Made by a program: the position numbers and the translations under genes. Positions 1-9,014 of a DNA stretch of 64,000 nucleotides are shown here, in pieces (positions within the stretch are counted from its first letter, which is position 1; every line of letters begins with the position of its first letter). The notes beneath the pieces are model-generated. The model did no database searches. It saw only the letters and a program-made list of their open reading frames with translations, and was not told the origin of the DNA. The stretch lies in the NCBI RefSeq assembly GCF_003172895.1, contig NZ_QGKL01000041.1, positions 62,001-126,000 of the forward strand, written 5' to 3'. Origin of the DNA: Leucothrix arctica (GTDB lineage Bacteria; Pseudomonadota; Gammaproteobacteria; Thiotrichales; Thiotrichaceae).

Positions 1-875
1 GCTGTAACCGGTTCACCTGCTTTCATCGTTTCGGGAGACTGAGACCATGTCATATCCAAACTTAACTGTGAACTAGGTAACCAATTGTTCCCCGTGAAAC
101 CTTTAGGCTGCTCAGCAACGTTTAGTGATGCCTTGGATGAATAAGCAGTTACGCGCTTCCCTGTGTTAAACATCGGCATATTGAAACCACGCTGTTGGCG
201 CTGGTCTGCAATGCTGCCTCGAAATACTGATGGTGCAAATACTAACTCACCATCACTACTTGGAAACACAGCGTAGTAGCGTTCAATCATCTGGTAGCTA
301 CGACCATTACGCTTAACGTAACTAGGATTACTTGAAGCTAGAAAGATAATTTCGGCATCACCCTTTTCTAACGTAGGGTGACCCAAAGAGGCGTTATTCA
401 CTAACTCTTGTGCAAAATAAAGACGTTGAGTAAAAATTGCCTGACTTTTTACGTAAGGGTTTAGTGGCTTAACTTCTACTTCTAACAGCACCTCATCCGA
501 AGTCGACTGAGCCACTGGAGCGTCGCCCACTTCAATATTAATGACTTCTGATTTGAAGCCACCTGTCGTAAATGACGGAATTGTTAGTGTGCCTTTACGA
601 TTTGGGGATAGCAGAAATATCCACTTAACTTCCTGACTTACGATGCCATTAGTGATCCGCATATTCGAGCTTTGAGACGTTCTGAGGATAGTAAAATCTT
701 TATTTAACGCCGATACATCAGGGCGTGAACCATGAATATCATCAAGCGATAACACTAGCTGAATATGATCGCCCATACCCACTGAAAAACGATCTACTTG
801 CGCTGTAAACCCTTTGGCATACGCACTTAAGGACAAACATAACAGTGTAATCAATAGACCTAATCTAACTACCAT
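1..875 (-). CDS. batD: BatD-type protein, partial (C-terminus beyond window)
   Basis: I translated this frame from an ATG at 875 to the window edge without a stop, giving 291 codons. It starts with a signal peptide (a hydrophobic run ending SLSAYA), followed by beta-rich repeats. The segment RSYQMIERYYAVFPSSDGE is typical of BatD proteins, which are membrane-anchored periplasmic proteins of the Bacteroides-aerotolerance-type operon. The start overlaps the end of the upstream BatB/C gene by 7 nt (ATGGTAG), and AGGAGG lies just upstream. The C-terminal transmembrane part expected in the family is outside the window. The biochemical role of BatD is not known; the operon is linked to envelope stress or oxygen tolerance in other bacteria. 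Confidence 0.85.
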   Translation of the reverse strand, partial: MVVRLGLLITLLCLSLSAYAKGFTAQVDRFSVGMGDHIQLVLSLDDIHGSRPDVSALNKDFTILRTSQSSNMRITNGIVSQEVKWIFLLSPNRKGTLTIPSFTTGGFKSEVINIEVGDAPVAQSTSDEVLLEVEVKPLNPYVKSQAIFTQRLYFAQELVNNASLGHPTLEKGDAEIIFLASSNPSYVKRNGRSYQMIERYYAVFPSSDGELVFAPSVFRGSIADQRQQRGFNMPMFNTGKRVTAYSSKASLNVAEQPKGFTGNNWLPSSQLSLDMTWSQSPETMKAGEPVT

Positions 876-2650
876 GGCTGTGCCTCCTGAGTTTGCCTGG
901 ATAGCTGACGTTGCTGGTACTGGTATTGAAACTTACGTCGCCACAGTCCCGAGCTATCGTCTGGGATCTGGTAGAGCCATTGTTTCGTTTGTTCTGCCTG
1001 TTCTTTTTCTTCTTTGCTTAACTCTTTCTGAGGCGGGGCTTCACCTTCTTTCTCTTCCCCGTCTTCTTTTGACTCATTTTGCTTCTCTGACTCTTCTTTT
1101 TTGGCTTTCTCAGCTTCTGCTTTTTTGGCTTCTTCTTTCGCTTTTTGTTCTTGAGCTTTTTGCTCTTCGGACTTTTGTTGCTCGCCGTCTTGGTTCTGTT
1201 GGTCTTGCTGGTCTTGCTGGTCTTGCTGGTCTTGCTGGTCTTGCTGGTCTTGCTGGTCTTGCTGGTCTTGCTGGTCTTGCATTTGTTTTAATAAATCACG
1301 ATTAAATTTCGCATCTTCAAAATCCTCTTGCAAGGCCAATGCTGCATCATAAGCCTCAATTGCTTCTTTTATTTTATTCGCTTTAGCTAATGCTGTACCT
1401 CGGTTGTAATGAGCCGTCGCTGTATTCATATTTTCAAAAAGCTGTGCTGACTCATCAAAGTCACCATTACGGTACGCCGCAGACGCCTTCCATTCTGGCG
1501 ACTGAAATAACGACTTTGCTTTCTCAGCATCATCCGCTATTAATGCCTTATGTGCTTGCTGGTCTTGATTCAACCACAACTCATCCCACTCAAACGCGCT
1601 AGCAGGCTGAGGCATTAAAGCGCTCACAACGAAGCCTACACTCGCTATAGAAAATAAATAACCCTTTCTAAACAGCAGTAGCGCAAAGGGTAATATTCCC
1701 CACAGCAACCAAATACCTTCATTTTGCCAATGTTCAACGACTCGCTGCTTATCTTTTAAAACTTCAGTGTTATCTCGCTGGAAAAAACCTTGAAAACGCT
1801 CAACATCTTGATCACCTAGCGACGTCGCTAAAAATAATCCACCACCACTGTTCGCAACGTTCTCTAAAGCGTCTTTATTAACCTTAGCCAAAATCGCCAC
1901 ACCCTGAGCATTACGGTAAACATCATTTTGCGAGACCGGTACTGGTGCACCCTCAACTGTGCCGATCGAAGCGACGGATACTCGATAACCTTCTGCGTTT
2001 GCCGCCTTTGCACTACTTTGACTTTGAGACTGACTAGCAACACCATCAGTAAATAATAGAATATCGCCATTGGTATAACCGGCTTGTTCAAGCAACTTTA
2101 CCGCCTCGTCAATCCCCGTAGACACAAAACTACCCTGTGACGGCATGATGGCTGGTGAGAGGTTTTTCACTTGCTCTATAATATTTTCGACATCATCGGT
2201 CAGTGGAGAAACTGCAAATGCATCTCCTGCAAAAACGACTAAGCCTGTCTGCCCTTCCTCTCTAATTTTGAGCAAATCGAGCAACTTAAAACGTGCGCGA
2301 GATAAACGATCAGGCTTCACATCTTGAGCATACATTGACTGAGACAAGTCTAAAACCGCAACCAAACCTTGTTGCTTCTGAAATGCAGGAAGTTCTCGCT
2401 TTTGCCAACTGGGTCCCGCTAAAGCAAAAATCGCAACAACGGATACCAACAACATACTGTATCGCAACCAAGCAGTCCCTGAGGAGTCCTGCCCACTGAT
2501 GACAAACGGCCTAAGACGTTCATCAATAAAATGCTGCCATGCTTGGCTTTTAGTATTGCGCTTTGCTAGCCACCAAAACAACACACCTACCAATGGTAAT
2601 AGCAAAAACCAGTATGGATATAAAAAATGAAATTCACTCAGCGCAGTCAT
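869..2650 (-). CDS. batB: BatB/BatC fusion: VWA domain plus TPR membrane protein
   Basis: 593 aa. Two N-terminal membrane segments (about 12-28 and 61-82) precede a von Willebrand factor A domain with an intact MIDAS motif DLSQS (101-105) and a downstream TDG. Two more hydrophobic stretches lie at about 312-347, then a TPR-like region (about 395-450, AHYNRGTALAKANKIKEAI), and a long Gln/Glu/Lys-rich tail with nine DQQ repeats. This is the BatB (VWA) and BatC (TPR) pair in one chain. The VWA domain probably faces the periplasm and binds a partner through a metal ion. It overlaps batA by 4 nt and batD by 7 nt, so the products are probably made together. Confidence 0.88.
   Translation of the reverse strand: MTALSEFHFLYPYWFLLLPLVGVLFWWLAKRNTKSQAWQHFIDERLRPFVISGQDSSGTAWLRYSMLLVSVVAIFALAGPSWQKRELPAFQKQQGLVAVLDLSQSMYAQDVKPDRLSRARFKLLDLLKIREEGQTGLVVFAGDAFAVSPLTDDVENIIEQVKNLSPAIMPSQGSFVSTGIDEAVKLLEQAGYTNGDILLFTDGVASQSQSQSSAKAANAEGYRVSVASIGTVEGAPVPVSQNDVYRNAQGVAILAKVNKDALENVANSGGGLFLATSLGDQDVERFQGFFQRDNTEVLKDKQRVVEHWQNEGIWLLWGILPFALLLFRKGYLFSIASVGFVVSALMPQPASAFEWDELWLNQDQQAHKALIADDAEKAKSLFQSPEWKASAAYRNGDFDESAQLFENMNTATAHYNRGTALAKANKIKEAIEAYDAALALQEDFEDAKFNRDLLKQMQDQQDQQDQQDQQDQQDQQDQQDQQDQQNQDGEQQKSEEQKAQEQKAKEEAKKAEAEKAKKEESEKQNESKEDGEEKEGEAPPQKELSKEEKEQAEQTKQWLYQIPDDSSGLWRRKFQYQYQQRQLSRQTQEAQPW
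1201..1281 (-). repeat. 9-bp in-frame tandem repeat, nine units
   Basis: On the plus strand the unit GGTCTTGCT is repeated eight times exactly, followed by a ninth copy with one changed final base. On the coding strand it encodes nine DQQ tripeptides in the low-complexity tail of the BatB/C protein. Because the unit is a multiple of three, copy-number slippage would change tail length without shifting the frame. Confidence 0.95.
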
Positions 2651-3618
2651 TCGTTTTTCTCTCTTATCGCGAGACCAAGCAATACCAGTAACAATGCAGC
2701 CGCCAGCGGCCAGAAGAATAAATCAGTACGAGGACGCCATTGCTGTTCTTTACGCTCGATAGGTTCTAAACGATCTAGCTCCGCGTAAATTTGACGGAAT
2801 GTATCTGTGTCGGTTGCTCGAAAGTAACGGCCTCCAGTCATTTCTGCCACCTTAATCAAGGTCTCTTCATCTAGACTTGAACCACGATTACCAAAAAAAT
2901 CACGCGATGCCCGTTGCTGAGCACCAATACCAACCGTATAAATTTTCAGGCCATTTTTCTTAGCCATCTCTGCAGCATCATCAACTGACACAACACCTGC
3001 GGTATTTTCACCATCAGTCATTAGCACTAATATATGCTCATTATCAGGCTGCTCTTTGAGTCGCTTTAGTGCTAGACCAATCGCATCACCAATAGCCGTG
3101 TTTCTACCTGCTAAACCTAGTGCTGACTCATCAAGTAAACGACGGACGGTCTGACGATCAAAAGTCAGTGGCGCTTGGAGGTATGCTTGATCACCAAACA
3201 GGACTAGACCAATACGGTCCCCCTCTCTTCGCTCAATAAACTCACCCGCCACAAACTTGGTTGCGGTGAGACGATCAACCATGCGATTACCTATTTGATA
3301 ATCTGCTTCCTGCATACTCAGTGATAGATCGACAGCCAACATGATATTTCGACCACTCTGTGGTAACTGAACCAGCTCACCGACCATAACAGGACGCGCT
3401 AAAGCAGCAATAAAACAACACCAACCTAGCAATACAAAAAGTCTTGCCAACCAACGCCAGCGATGAGGGTTTTTAATATCTCCGGACTGCGGAAGGTCTT
3501 GAAGAAAAGGGACTTTTAAAGCCGCTTGTGCCTGATCCTTTTTAGCCGGTAGTAACAACCAAATTAATAGGGGTACGGGCAATATGTATAACGCCCAAAG
3601 CCATTGCCATTCAAGCAT
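2647..3618 (-). CDS. batA: BatA-type VWA membrane protein
   Basis: 323 aa. N-terminal membrane segments at about 5-23 and 56-78, a VWA domain with a MIDAS motif DxSxS (D97, S99, S101), a later TDGENTAG segment, and a C-terminal membrane anchor (about 297-316). This layout matches BatA/BatB proteins, with the VWA domain held between two membrane anchors. It overlaps the DUF4381 gene upstream by 8 nt and the BatB/C gene downstream by 4 nt. The two VWA proteins probably act as a pair with the MoxR ATPase; this is inferred from MoxR-VWA systems in general. Confidence 0.88.
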   Translation of the reverse strand: MLEWQWLWALYILPVPLLIWLLLPAKKDQAQAALKVPFLQDLPQSGDIKNPHRWRWLARLFVLLGWCCFIAALARPVMVGELVQLPQSGRNIMLAVDLSLSMQEADYQIGNRMVDRLTATKFVAGEFIERREGDRIGLVLFGDQAYLQAPLTFDRQTVRRLLDESALGLAGRNTAIGDAIGLALKRLKEQPDNEHILVLMTDGENTAGVVSVDDAAEMAKKNGLKIYTVGIGAQQRASRDFFGNRGSSLDEETLIKVAEMTGGRYFRATDTDTFRQIYAELDRLEPIERKEQQWRPRTDLFFWPLAAALLLVLLGLAIREKNE

Positions 3619-4087
3619 GCTGACCTCGCTTATATTGCTCTTTCACCCATGCGCGAGACAGCGTTGCAATAGCTTCACGGTCATACTCCACCGCAGGCTG
3701 GTAAGGTTGCTTAGCAAGCACTTGCCCTGGGCCTTCAGAAAACTCACGGGTATTACCACTATCATCGAGGTACGCTAGCCAGTCATTACCCACTAACCCT
3801 GCGATATCACTGCGGCCATTAACATTGATGGCTATTCTTCTAAGCAAGATAGATAACTCATTCAACCAATCTTGAGCTGATAGCGACTGATCAGCAACTA
3901 ACTGGTCAATAGGCTCTAAACCCGTCTTCAGCAGTTGTTTTTTGTTTAGGTAGCGCTTAAATAGAATCACTAGTGAAATGACTAAAGCAAGCACTATCAG
4001 TCCTGCCAAACACCAACCTACCGACAATGGCCACCAATTAACTTCACTCGGTAAGTGAATATCTTTAAGTTGATCTAATGGGTTCAT
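3611..4087 (-). CDS. DUF4381-type membrane protein of the Bat operon
   Basis: 158 aa with one strong membrane segment (about 22-47) and a soluble C-terminal part rich in charged residues. Size, topology and position between a DUF58 gene and batA match DUF4381 proteins of proteobacterial Bat operons; no catalytic motif is visible. It overlaps the upstream DUF58 gene by 4 nt (ATGA) and batA by 8 nt, so coupled translation is likely. Its function is unknown. The family call rests partly on context. Confidence 0.75.
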   Translation of the reverse strand: MNPLDQLKDIHLPSEVNWWPLSVGWCLAGLIVLALVISLVILFKRYLNKKQLLKTGLEPIDQLVADQSLSAQDWLNELSILLRRIAINVNGRSDIAGLVGNDWLAYLDDSGNTREFSEGPGQVLAKQPYQPAVEYDREAIATLSRAWVKEQYKRGQHA

Positions 4088-5016
4088 AATATAGCCCCTC
4101 TCAACTTTGCTAAACGTTGTTTAACACTATCATCTGTCGATATTTCTATTAGGCGCGCATGACATTGCATACTTAATTGCTTCAAGCGTTTTGACTGATT
4201 AAGGTCTCGTTGAGAGTAATCATCGTTAACGTCTTTTTTAGTAGTATTTAAACGCAGAAAACGTAAACCATCACTTAACTTCAACTGCGTTTTTTGCGGC
4301 AGTTGATGCTCAAACGGGTCGGTAATATGAATAATAGTGACGGTACTGTGACGAGCGATACGACGTAACTGCCTTTCAGCAGAGTCATCTAACCCTCTGA
4401 AGTCACTGAATAGGATAACTTGGCTACCTGTTGGTAACACACGTCGCAAACGCTTCCATGAATCACTCAATGAAACAGTGCTAGCTTGGGAAAAATCAGG
4501 GATTTGTTGAGAAGTACTCGCTAAGCTTTGTAATAATTGCAAAAGCTTAGACTTACTCCGTGCTGGGCGCATTTCATGCTGTTGATCAGATGAGATTATA
4601 GCCCCACCAACACGATCACCATCAAGCCAGCTTTTCCAAGCAAGTAACGAAGCTAACTCAGTCGCCACAACAGACTTGAACTGCCCACGCGTCGCAAAAA
4701 ACATATTTGATCGTAAGTCACACCACAATAAAACAGGACGCTCACGCTCTTCTTCAAACAATTTTGTATGTGGCTCGCCCGTTCGAGCGGTTACCTTCCA
4801 GTCAATACTTCGGATATCGTCACCCGGGCTATAAGGACGAGACTCGGCAAATTCCATTCCACGGCCAAGGTGGCGAACTTGATGATTACCCGTTTGTATG
4901 GCTGTTTTGCGATAGCGACTACGCTTTTGTAACAGCCTTGCAGACTGCTGCTGAAAGAGTAAGCCCTCTAGTGAGCTATAAACTAGCCCTACACCATTAT
5001 CAGAAGCCTTATTCAT
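4084..5016 (-). CDS. DUF58 domain protein
   Basis: 310 aa, soluble, no membrane segment seen. The N-terminal half carries the DUF58 signature: RGMEFAESRPYSPGDDIRSI followed by DWKVTARTGEPHTKLFEEER. A VWA-like fold follows (VILFSDFRG near residue 200). DUF58 proteins are the usual partners encoded next to MoxR ATPases, where they are thought to form a chaperone or metal-insertion complex. It is separated from moxR by only 2 nt and overlaps the next gene by 4 nt. The exact substrate cannot be read from the sequence. Confidence 0.87.
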   Translation of the reverse strand: MNKASDNGVGLVYSSLEGLLFQQQSARLLQKRSRYRKTAIQTGNHQVRHLGRGMEFAESRPYSPGDDIRSIDWKVTARTGEPHTKLFEEERERPVLLWCDLRSNMFFATRGQFKSVVATELASLLAWKSWLDGDRVGGAIISSDQQHEMRPARSKSKLLQLLQSLASTSQQIPDFSQASTVSLSDSWKRLRRVLPTGSQVILFSDFRGLDDSAERQLRRIARHSTVTIIHITDPFEHQLPQKTQLKLSDGLRFLRLNTTKKDVNDDYSQRDLNQSKRLKQLSMQCHARLIEISTDDSVKQRLAKLRGAIL

Positions 5017-5018
5017 CG

Positions 5019-5990
5019 TTATGGAACTGCAACCAGACTCAATAAAGTATCAATAACTTGATCGCTTGTCTGTCCACTCGCCTCACCCTCGAAGCTAAGA
5101 AGGATACGATGACGTAAAACATCATGTGCAATGCTTTGAACATCGTCGGGACCAACAAAGTCACGACCTTGCAACCAAGCGTGCGCTCTAGCGCAACGGT
5201 CAAGGGCCATTGTTGCTCTAGGGCTTGCACCGTAAGCAATAATTCCAGCAAGATCTGCGCTATAAGCGTCTGGGTTACGTGTCGCCATGACCAGTTGCAA
5301 GATATACTCTTCAACACTGTCTGCCATGTGAAGCTGCATCACTTGCTGTCGAGCCTCAAGGATGTCGTCCTTGGTAACTTGTATCTCTGGCTTAACAGCA
5401 TCTTTTTTAATGCTCTGTATCGCCTCACGACGATTCAGCTGCAAAATTTCTCTTTCAGCCTCTAGACTCGGATAACCAACACGCACATGCATTAAGAAAC
5501 GATCAAGTTGAGCTTCTGGCAAATGGTATGTGCCCTCTTGCTCAATTGGGTTTTGCGTTGCCATAACCATAAATGGCTCAGCTAATTTGTGCGTAGTACC
5601 TGCAACAGTAATCTGCCTTTCCGCCATTGCCTCTAACAGCGCTGACTGTACTTTCGCGGGGGCACGATTAATTTCATCAGCAAGGACTAGATTATGAAAC
5701 AGCGGCCCTTTTCTAAACTGAAACTCACCTGTTTGCGGTTGAAATATTTCAGTGCCCGTAACATCAGCGGGTAATAAGTCTGGCGTAAACTGAATACGAT
5801 GAAAGTCACTCTCAATGGCTTCACTCAACACTTGTATTGCACGTGTTTTTGCAAGACCGGGAGCGCCTTCAACTAATAAATGGCCATCCGCGAGCATCGT
5901 TACCAAGAGACGGTTTACTAACTCACTTTGCCCTATTATTTTACTGCTGACATATTGCTGAAGCTTGTCAAATCGTTGTTTCTGCTGCAT
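5019..5990 (-). CDS. moxR: MoxR-family AAA+ ATPase
   Basis: 323 aa. Walker A GAPGLAKT (42-49), Walker B LVLADEI (101-107), sensor-1 Asn in MATQNP (about 147) and an arginine-rich C-terminal helical domain. The LPADVTGTEIF and LLEAMAERQ segments are characteristic of MoxR. These ATPases cooperate with VWA proteins to mature or activate targets. It is the first gene of the six-gene Bat operon and is divergent from bolA. ATG at 5990 has AAAGG four bases upstream. It is the motor for the downstream VWA proteins by family analogy. Confidence 0.93.
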   Translation of the reverse strand: MQQKQRFDKLQQYVSSKIIGQSELVNRLLVTMLADGHLLVEGAPGLAKTRAIQVLSEAIESDFHRIQFTPDLLPADVTGTEIFQPQTGEFQFRKGPLFHNLVLADEINRAPAKVQSALLEAMAERQITVAGTTHKLAEPFMVMATQNPIEQEGTYHLPEAQLDRFLMHVRVGYPSLEAEREILQLNRREAIQSIKKDAVKPEIQVTKDDILEARQQVMQLHMADSVEEYILQLVMATRNPDAYSADLAGIIAYGASPRATMALDRCARAHAWLQGRDFVGPDDVQSIAHDVLRHRILLSFEGEASGQTSDQVIDTLLSLVAVP

Positions 5991-6095
5991 GCTGCCTTTC
6001 CAATTTGTTATTCATTTCATTTGGGTTACTGGATAAGATGGTAACAGAGTAGCCTAATTTCAAGCCAATTTCTGATCGTTAAGGATTTTTAATTC

Positions 6096-6410
6096 ATGAC
6101 CATTCAATCTATTATTGAGCAAAAGCTCGAACAAGTATTTACACCTGAGTTTTTAGAAGTCGTTAATGAAAGCTATATGCACAACGTACCAGAAGGTTCT
6201 GAGTCACACTTCAAGGTAACAGTTGTTAGTAAAGACTTCGAAGGTAAGATGTTAATTGGCCGTCATAGGTTAGTTAACAAAGCCTTAGAAGAAGAATTAA
6301 AATCTATCCATGCATTAGCAATTCATACACTCACACCTGAGCAATACTTTGAAAAAGCGGGCAAAGTAGCAGACTCTCCAGAGTGTTTAGGTGGCAGCAA
6401 ATCGAGCTAG
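6096..6410 (+). CDS. bolA: BolA family protein
   Basis: 104 aa, close to the 105 aa of the E. coli protein. It contains the BolA fold, including HFKVTVVSKDFEGKMLIGRHR and the IHALAIHTLTPEQ helix-turn-strand region with conserved histidines used to hold a [2Fe-2S] cluster with monothiol glutaredoxins. BolA proteins link iron-sulfur traffic to morphology and stress responses, and some bind DNA. AAGGA lies about 10 nt before the ATG. The gene is divergent from moxR and followed by rdgC after 79 nt; the two could share a transcript. Confidence 0.92.
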   Translation: MTIQSIIEQKLEQVFTPEFLEVVNESYMHNVPEGSESHFKVTVVSKDFEGKMLIGRHRLVNKALEEELKSIHALAIHTLTPEQYFEKAGKVADSPECLGGSKSS

Positions 6411-6489
6411 CTCCAAAGGTATTCTCTTTGTACGATTTTCATAATTAGTGCATAATCTCGCCTCAATTTCCCGCTAAGAATAAAATATT

Positions 6490-7380
6490 ATGTGGTTTAA
6501 AAACTTATACTTGTACCAATTCGAAAAGGACTTTACTCATGATGCAGAGACTCTGCACGAAGAGTTAAGTACCAAACCATTTACAGAATGCTCTGCAACA
6601 CAGCGCGAAAGCATGGGCTGGGTTCAACCATTAGGTAAAAAGTCTGAGTCATATACTCACTCTGTGAATAATTTCATCCTGCTTACAATGGCTCGTCAAG
6701 AACGCCTATTACCAGCATCTGTTGTACGTGAAGAGCTTGATGAGCGAGTCATTGAAATCCAAGATCGCGAAAACAGAAAAGTTGGCTCTAAAGAAAAGAA
6801 AGAACTTCGTGAGCGTATTGAAGATGAGTTATTACCACGTGCATTCACACGCACACAAAAACTTGATGCATGGATTGACGTAAAAGGTGGCTGGTTAGTT
6901 ATCAATACTCCTTCAGCAACACGTGCAGAAGCGCTCAGCACCCTACTTCGTAAGACCATCGGGACATTGCCAGTAGTACCACCAAAAAGTGAAGCAGTCA
7001 GCCCAATACTCACTGATTGGCTTACTAAGTATGAATCACCAGAGCCGTTTGAGATTGGTGATGAGTGTGAACTAAAAGGAAGCGGTGAAGATCAAGGGAT
7101 TGCTGCATTTAAAAAGCATGAACTTGGCACAGATGAAGTAAAGAGTAACTTAGAAACAGGTAAGGTTGTTTCAAAGTTAGCACTTGTATGGGATAAGAAA
7201 GTTAGCTTTGTAGTAGGCGACGATCTGATTGTTAAGAAACTGAAGTTCTTAGACGTACTTGAAGAACAACGTAATGAACAAGACCCTCAGTCAAACGAAG
7301 AAAGAATGGATATTGAGTTTACGTTGATGACTGGTGAGCTATCGAAGCTAATACCAGATTTAATCAAAGAGTTAACTTAA
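6490..7380 (+). CDS. rdgC: RdgC recombination-associated protein
   Basis: 296 aa, near the 303 aa of E. coli RdgC. The start MWFKNLYLYQ and the RESMGWVQPLG segment are hallmark RdgC sequence. RdgC forms a ring-shaped dimer around DNA and restrains RecA filament formation; it is confined to beta- and gammaproteobacteria, which supports the lineage call. No strong ribosome binding site is seen before the ATG. A strong hairpin terminator follows the stop within 10 nt. Confidence 0.95.
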   Translation: MWFKNLYLYQFEKDFTHDAETLHEELSTKPFTECSATQRESMGWVQPLGKKSESYTHSVNNFILLTMARQERLLPASVVREELDERVIEIQDRENRKVGSKEKKELRERIEDELLPRAFTRTQKLDAWIDVKGGWLVINTPSATRAEALSTLLRKTIGTLPVVPPKSEAVSPILTDWLTKYESPEPFEIGDECELKGSGEDQGIAAFKKHELGTDEVKSNLETGKVVSKLALVWDKKVSFVVGDDLIVKKLKFLDVLEEQRNEQDPQSNEERMDIEFTLMTGELSKLIPDLIKELT

Positions 7381-7385
7381 TAAAA

Positions 7386-7418
7386 AAAGCCCAGTACTCA
7401 TTACAAGTACTGGGCTTT
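7386..7418. terminator. Bidirectional rho-independent terminator between rdgC and bioB
   Basis: AAAGCCCAGTACT (7386-7398) pairs perfectly with AGTACTGGGCTTT (7406-7418) around a 7-base loop, with A and T runs on both sides. It lies between two convergent genes and can serve both. Confidence 0.9.
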
Positions 7419-7442
7419 ATATAGCTTCGCTAGACCTATTGC

Positions 7443-8498
7443 TTAGTGAGCTAACGGCAATGTGTGTAGAGATTCTTTCTTATCTTCCACAGACACTTTA
7501 ATACTATCTAAAGCACTGATTGGCATATCTTCCGCAGTCGCTTCAAACTTAGCCTTTTCAGGCTCTATTCCTAACTTAGCGAACAATGCTTGGTCATGAC
7601 CTTCATTTGGATTATCAGTTGTTAACAACCTATCTCCGTAGAACATTGAGTTAGCACCTGCAAAGAAACATAACGATTGAGTTTGCTCGTTCATTTCCAT
7701 GCGACCTGCTGACAGTCGAACGTATGATTTAGGCATCATGATACGTGCAACGGCAATTGTACGGATAAACTCAAATGCATCTAACTTATCAATACCATCC
7801 AAAGGTGTACCTTTTACTTGAACTAAGTCATTAATTGGTACTGAACCAGGATGCTCTGGTAGGTTTGCAAGCTCTTGTAACAGACGAGCACGATCAAAAC
7901 GAGTCTCACCCATACCCAAGATACCACCGGAACATACGTTAATCCCAGAACCTCTTACATGAGAGATAGTGTCTATACGATCTTGGTAAGTACGTGTTGT
8001 AATTACTTCGCCATAAAACTCAGGTGATGTATCCAAATTATGGTTGTAATAATCTAGTCCAGCTTCCTTAAGCCGCTTAGCTTGCTCTTCTTTAAGCATA
8101 CCCAAGGTTACGCATGTTTCCATACCCATTGCCTTAACTTCAGTGATCATATCGATTACTTTATCTAGACTTTTATCTGTTGGGTTACGCCAAGCAGCGC
8201 CCATGCAAAAACGAGTTGAACCGTTTGCTTTAGCTTCTGCTGCAGCTTTCTTAACAGCCGTAAGCTCTAGAAGTCTTTCACGCTCAAGCCCAGAATCATT
8301 AATAGCACTTTGCGAACAATATGAGCAATCTTCAGGACAAGCACCCGTTTTAATACTTAACAATGTACTTATTTGCACTTCGTTTGGGTTAAAAGTTTCA
8401 CGGTGCAGCGTTTGCGCACGGAATATTAGGTCGTTAAATGGTAGGTCAAAAAGTGCTTCAACCTCTTCCACAGACCAATCATTGCGTAATTCAGTCAT
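7443..8498 (-). CDS. bioB: Biotin synthase
   Basis: 351 aa (E. coli 346). A radical SAM enzyme that inserts sulfur into dethiobiotin, the last step of biotin synthesis. The [4Fe-4S] motif CPEDCSYC gives C54, C58 and C61. The [2Fe-2S] ligands are visible in [17 protein letters not shown] and [12 protein letters not shown], and the Arg ligand in [13 protein letters not shown]. No other bio genes are in the window, so the pathway is split. It overlaps the upstream membrane-protein gene by 4 nt (ATGA), so the two form one operon. Confidence 0.97.
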   Translation of the reverse strand: MTELRNDWSVEEVEALFDLPFNDLIFRAQTLHRETFNPNEVQISTLLSIKTGACPEDCSYCSQSAINDSGLERERLLELTAVKKAAAEAKANGSTRFCMGAAWRNPTDKSLDKVIDMITEVKAMGMETCVTLGMLKEEQAKRLKEAGLDYYNHNLDTSPEFYGEVITTRTYQDRIDTISHVRGSGINVCSGGILGMGETRFDRARLLQELANLPEHPGSVPINDLVQVKGTPLDGIDKLDAFEFIRTIAVARIMMPKSYVRLSAGRMEMNEQTQSLCFFAGANSMFYGDRLLTTDNPNEGHDQALFAKLGIEPEKAKFEATAEDMPISALDSIKVSVEDKKESLHTLPLAH

Positions 8499-8878
8499 GC
8501 TTTTCCTTTATACTCAATATCTTGCCATGGCTCGCGACTGATCTGTCGGAGAGTGACAATGGAGAACGTTAATATAATCAAGGCGCAAACCGCCCATAGT
8601 AATAGCCAGTAACTCTTAATGAAGCCTTCTGGAGAGAAAGCTAAACAAGGCACTAGAAGCCCAGCAACTGCATAATAGCAATAAGCGGCTCTTTGGGTAT
8701 AGAAACCTACTCTTGGATTGGGGTGATGGCGACAAATAGCATATACAAGAATAGAAGCCCCGAACCATAAAACAAATAAAGCAGGGAATGTAATTGCTAA
8801 TAAATTGCCATATGTAAAAAAACGAGCTGTCTTTTTTGAATCTTCTGCAGCTTGAACTTTAGTCACTAGTTGATCCAT
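8495..8878 (-). CDS. Unrecognised membrane protein co-transcribed with bioB
   Basis: 127 aa with an N-terminal soluble stretch and three hydrophobic segments (about 24-48, 65-81, 88-108), ending in a short charged tail. No family motif is recognised. The stop codon overlaps the bioB start by 4 nt, so it is the first gene of a two-gene operon. The histidines in ICRHHPNP sit at the cytoplasm/membrane edge. A role linked to biotin is only a guess from position; it could equally be an unrelated gene using the same promoter. Confidence 0.75.
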   Translation of the reverse strand: MDQLVTKVQAAEDSKKTARFFTYGNLLAITFPALFVLWFGASILVYAICRHHPNPRVGFYTQRAAYCYYAVAGLLVPCLAFSPEGFIKSYWLLLWAVCALIILTFSIVTLRQISREPWQDIEYKGKA

Positions 8879-8957
8879 AACCTCTACCTAACAATGCTTA
8901 CAGTATATGAAGTGAAGTATGCCATAGCTCTAACCTAAATCCTTAAATTACAGGCAT

Positions 8958-8988
8958 AAAAAAAGCCGAGATAAACTCAGCTTTTTTT
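8958..8988 (-). terminator. Terminator of the rpsM-rplQ operon
   Basis: A run of A, GCCGAG (8965-8970), a 5-base loop, CTCAGC (8976-8981) and seven T. On the minus-strand RNA the pair at the third position is U-G, whereas plus-strand RNA would have a C-A mismatch, so it is best suited to stop transcription coming from rplQ. Confidence 0.85.
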
Positions 8989-9014
8989 ATAACCAAACCA
9001 AAAGATTAAGCTAA

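Noticed and set aside
1201-1281. CRISPR-like or satellite repeat
   Set aside because: Units are 9 bp, contiguous and in frame within a coding region; there are no spacers.
814-1305. Plus-strand open frame opposite batB/C with a Leu/Ala/Gly repeat
   Set aside because: It is the antisense reading of the low-complexity DQQ repeat and the batD start; no ribosome binding site and no family match.
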